From Aurantibrevibacter litoralis (lineage in GTDB: Bacteria; Bacteroidota; Bacteroidia; Flavobacteriales; Flavobacteriaceae): a stretch of DNA of 64,000 nt. The stretch's first letter is position 1, and the number at the start of each line of letters is the position of its first letter. The stretch spans positions 23,699 to 87,698 of the forward strand of contig NZ_JAYEEQ010000015.1 in the NCBI RefSeq assembly GCF_034651555.1, read 5' to 3'. The notes under the pieces were generated by a model that was not told the origin of the DNA, did not search any database, and was given only the letters and a program-made list of their open reading frames with translations. Position numbers and translations under genes: made by a program. Positions 62,407 through 64,000 of this stretch are shown in pieces.

Positions 62407-62514
62407 TCATTTCAAGGGCACGGATTGCAAATCCGCGCTATCGGGCTTTAATACCAATACGTCCAATTCGTTCTCGGGAACTGAAGGATTGCGAAACTTA
62501 TATTTTCTGCTCAT
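62407..62514 (-). pseudogene. Internally deleted RAYT remnant fused to a REP
   Basis: 35-codon ORF: MSRKYKFRNPSVP at the start is a RAYT-like N-terminus, immediately followed by ENELDVLVL, identical to the C-terminus of the intact RAYT (CLENELDVLVLNLF). The 22-bp DNA segment CCAATACGTCCAATTCGTTC(TC) is shared at 61814 and 62453. The remaining codons run through REP B. Best explained as a RAYT gene that lost its middle. Confidence 0.7.
62417..62445 (+). repeat. REP element B
   Basis: GGCACGGATTGCAAATCCGC followed by GCTATCGGG. Palindrome CGGATT-GCA-AATCCG with the GCGCTATCGGG tail. Upstream of the RAYT gene and inverted relative to REP A. Confidence 0.8.
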
Positions 62515-62601
62515 TGAATTCTAAAAATACAAAAAGCAAGATATTTATTTCGTGGCTTATTACTTATTTATATTTCTAGATTCTTGTCGCTCACTCTTGA
62601 C

Positions 62602-62633
62602 GGAACGAGCAGAAAGATGCTCGCGCTAGCGGG
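62602..62633 (+). repeat. REP-like element G (variant stem)
   Basis: CGAGC-agaaagat-GCTCG followed by CGCTAGCGGG. The stem sequence differs, but the tail is nearly the same as CGCTATCGGG in the other REPs. Confidence 0.5.
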
Positions 62634-62668
62634 TGTTAAACAATTTATCGGCACCGGGTTTCTTTAAT

Positions 62669-62698
62669 TGCACGGATTGCAAATCCGCGCCATCGGGG
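62669..62698 (+). repeat. REP element C
   Basis: TGCACGGATTGCAAATCCGC with tail GCCATCGGG; same unit and orientation as REP B. Confidence 0.8.
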
Positions 62699-62720
62699 GT
62701 TGCAAATCCGCGCTATCGGG
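62699..62720 (+). repeat. REP element D (half unit)
   Basis: GTTGCAAATCCGCGCTATCGGG: the right half of the REP unit directly after REP C, same orientation. Confidence 0.7.
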
Positions 62721-62738
62721 TCTGGTACTAGCGGAGGA

Positions 62739-62855
62739 CTACCCACTTACATATAGATTAAAAATAAAATCTAAAATTAACTTAATCCAACCTTTCTTAC
62801 TACTATTAGTCTCAGTATAAGAAGTAGTTTTTTCTTCGCTTTTTTTAGTTTTCAT
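62739..62855 (-). CDS. Possible 38-residue small peptide gene coupled to CPBP protease
   Basis: Reads MKTKKSEEKTTSYTETNSSK then KGWIKLILDFIFNLYVSG. The first 21 residues are hydrophilic and lysine/threonine-rich, the rest is hydrophobic with a single Trp, so it could be a membrane-active or membrane-bound peptide. Its ATG lies inside the end of the CPBP protease gene, overlapping by 11 bp in another frame, which suggests translational coupling. I recognise no family. Given its size it may be chance, but the overlap and composition favour a real gene. A bacteriocin-like or signal peptide handled by the protease is speculation. Confidence 0.4.
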   Translation of the reverse strand: MKTKKSEEKTTSYTETNSSKKGWIKLILDFIFNLYVSG

Positions 62856-63624
62856 GATTGCCTTGTGAATTCAATAAATATATGCAACCTAGCATTATCA
62901 GCAAACTTACAACTAATAGAGGAATGAAAAATATGTATATTTTGCTCAGCTCTATTGCAAAAATGTAATCGTTTATTAATTGAGAAACATATATTGTCAA
63001 TAAATTATAGATGATATGAACCAAAAGCACCAGTATAAAACTATTGTAGCGTACATAAATATAACCTAATACCATTCCAATTAAAAATGCTGAAAACATT
63101 CCCGTTTCTGTAAACAAATGGGCCAATGAAAATAACAACGAGGAAACAATAATGCTTTTGCGAATTGAATATAATTTTGTTAACCCATGTAGTATTCCTT
63201 TTCTAAAAAGCAATTCTTCCAGAATAGGAAACAGTAAAATAGAAAAAACGGCTGTTTTGAATCCTCTTGTAAATCTGTTTAATTCAGCTGAAAAGGTGTC
63301 TCCAAAAACTAGTGCGTTTAGCACAATTTGAATCGAATAAACAAAACAAAAGAGACATATCGCAATTATTGAGACCAGCGGAATTGACCTGATAGGTCGG
63401 TTAATCGCAACTATGCCTGACTTGATATTGTACGTGTTAGACTTATTACAATAAAATATTAAAACAACATAAGTTGCTATTCCCGCGCCAAGCTTTAATC
63501 CATAATAATTAAAACTAATCAAACTGGTACCGTATAGCGAAGCAATCAGGATTATGGTTATCAATAATGCTTCCTTGATGGATATTTTTGGATAACTCAT
63601 AAACAAATTCTTTATGGCTGACAC
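62845..63624 (-). CDS. CPBP-family intramembrane metalloprotease (Abi/CAAX type)
   Basis: 259 residues, about seven or eight hydrophobic helices. Motif 1 EELLFRKGILHG (EExxxR, about 140), motif 2 SLLFSLAHL (FxxxH) and motif 3 HIIYNLL (HxxxN) are all present, so the active site looks complete. Relatives process prenylated proteins, act in bacteriocin production or confer self-immunity. GTG at 63624 overlaps the TAG of the preceding ORF (TAGTG); an ATG eight codons in (63600) is the alternative start. The DNA is A+T-rich and sits between REP clusters. Confidence 0.85.
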   Translation of the reverse strand: MSAIKNLFMSYPKISIKEALLITIILIASLYGTSLISFNYYGLKLGAGIATYVVLIFYCNKSNTYNIKSGIVAINRPIRSIPLVSIIAICLFCFVYSIQIVLNALVFGDTFSAELNRFTRGFKTAVFSILLFPILEELLFRKGILHGLTKLYSIRKSIIVSSLLFSLAHLFTETGMFSAFLIGMVLGYIYVRYNSFILVLLVHIIYNLLTIYVSQLINDYIFAIELSKIYIFFIPLLVVSLLIMLGCIYLLNSQGNHEN

Positions 63625-63845
63625 TAGTCCTTTGTGAAACTCTCAAATTTTTTCTGTTTCAAAAACTTTACTATTTTGGCACTATCTACTTCTCTCTGGC
63701 TGGCATTACCAGGTAATCCCAAATCTCTTCTTTCCAATAAGCCGTTTTCATGTTCATTTAATCCCTGAGTTGAAATTAAAGATCCTCCCGCTTTCCCTAG
63801 AAGCCTCTTTAAAATTAGTTCCCCCGATCGCTCGGATATCCACAA
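63624..63845 (-). pseudogene. C-terminal fragment of an unidentified gene, broken by a REP
   Basis: An ORF of up to 73 codons (TTG start at 63845; no internal Met). It contains LISTQGLNEHENGLL, LGLPGNASQREVDSAK and ends KKFESFTKD. In-frame codons continue upstream through REP E to a stop at 63882-63884, so the original 5' end seems replaced by repeat sequence. The segment reads like real protein but I do not recognise the family. It stops with TAG overlapping the protease GTG. Confidence 0.5.
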
Positions 63846-63849
63846 GGGT

Positions 63850-63876
63850 CGATAGCGCGGATTTGCAATCCGTGCT
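63850..63876 (-). repeat. REP element E
   Basis: CGATAGCGCGGATTTGCAATCC then GTGC; exact reverse complement of the REP B core (62418-62444). Lies at the 5' edge of the fragmentary gene. Confidence 0.8.
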
Positions 63877-63889
63877 GATTCTTACTCGG

Positions 63890-63923
63890 TACGCCACCAG
63901 TTGCAAACTGGCGGGAGCGGGGG
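63890..63923 (+). repeat. REP element F (variant stem)
   Basis: CCAGTT-GCA-AACTGG followed by CGGGAGCGGGG. Same TT-GCA-AA centre as the other REPs but a different outer stem; inverted relative to REP E 13 bp away, a BIME-like pair. Beyond 63923 to the window end I see no gene. Confidence 0.6.
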
Positions 63924-64000
63924 GATATTGAATTTACTCCCTTTGCCAGAACAGCCCAAAGAAATAAAACAATAGATCATTTAAAATCATACCGACTTGT

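Noticed and set aside
62402..63923. CRISPR-like spacing of repeats near the right edge
   Set aside because: Repeats are palindromic REPs in both orientations at irregular spacing, with no uniform spacers and no cas genes.

Overview
The window is a stretch of chromosome from a member of the Bacteroidota, most likely a marine-type Flavobacteriaceae. The basis is: many exact TAnnTTTG -7 promoter boxes and few Shine-Dalgarno sequences; lineage-typical families (DUF4252, DUF4199, DUF6263, the GlmU-like sugar nucleotidyltransferase next to type B L31, sigma/anti-sigma/'sensor of ECF sigma' trios, CarB without the allosteric domain); and dispersed palindromic intergenic repeats of the kind common in this family. 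No rRNA, tRNA or CRISPR array was seen. Most of the window is ordinary housekeeping sequence.

Layout. 1-7.2 kb: the end of a truncated gene, a lipoprotein alpha-amylase, TrmH-family methyltransferase, a Sir2 deacylase, purB, and a minus-strand ECF sigma / anti-sigma-like / DUF4252 / DUF4252 operon. 7.5-10.7 kb: two tandem paralogous S41 lipoprotein peptidases. 10.7-16.3 kb: a cobalamin-uptake locus, with a TonB-dependent receptor under a cobalamin riboswitch and a divergent BtuF-BtuC-BtuD ABC transporter. 16.3-22.8 kb: rmuC, a small membrane protein, a thioesterase and the oxidative pentose-phosphate genes (pgl, zwf, gnd). 22.8-24.1 kb: an accessory insertion carrying an MntA/HepT (MNT-HEPN) toxin-antitoxin pair between gnd and a duplicated gnd 3' end. 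24.1-47.4 kb: carB, rpmH, envelope and tRNA-modification genes, rpmE2, a phosphohexomutase, an MsbA-like exporter, a second ECF sigma operon, an RsmB-like methyltransferase and purL. 47.8-55.8 kb: fatty-acid degradation (acyl-CoA ligase, MarR regulator, fused hydroxyacyl-CoA dehydrogenase/enoyl-CoA hydratase, thiolase, acyl-CoA dehydrogenase). 56.1-61.7 kb: a PLP decarboxylase, a GH15 glucoamylase/trehalase and a fused trehalose-6-phosphate synthase/phosphatase. 61.7-64.0 kb: a second accessory region with a REP-associated tyrosine transposase (RAYT), its REP palindromes, an internally deleted RAYT remnant, and a tightly overlapping cluster of a gene fragment, a CPBP membrane protease and a 38-codon ORF.

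How the genes work together. The beta-oxidation genes lie behind a MarR-type regulator whose promoter is overlapped by a perfect 24-bp palindrome, the likely operator. Cobalamin receptor and transporter face each other across a shared control region. The most unusual places are the gnd/TA duplication, two structured intergenic repeats with compensatory stem changes, a possible pseudoknot upstream of the second sigma operon, the RAYT/REP region, and the overlapping CPBP protease/small-ORF cluster at the right edge. No completely new system can be proven by reading alone; the last cluster and the gnd/TA island are the best candidates.
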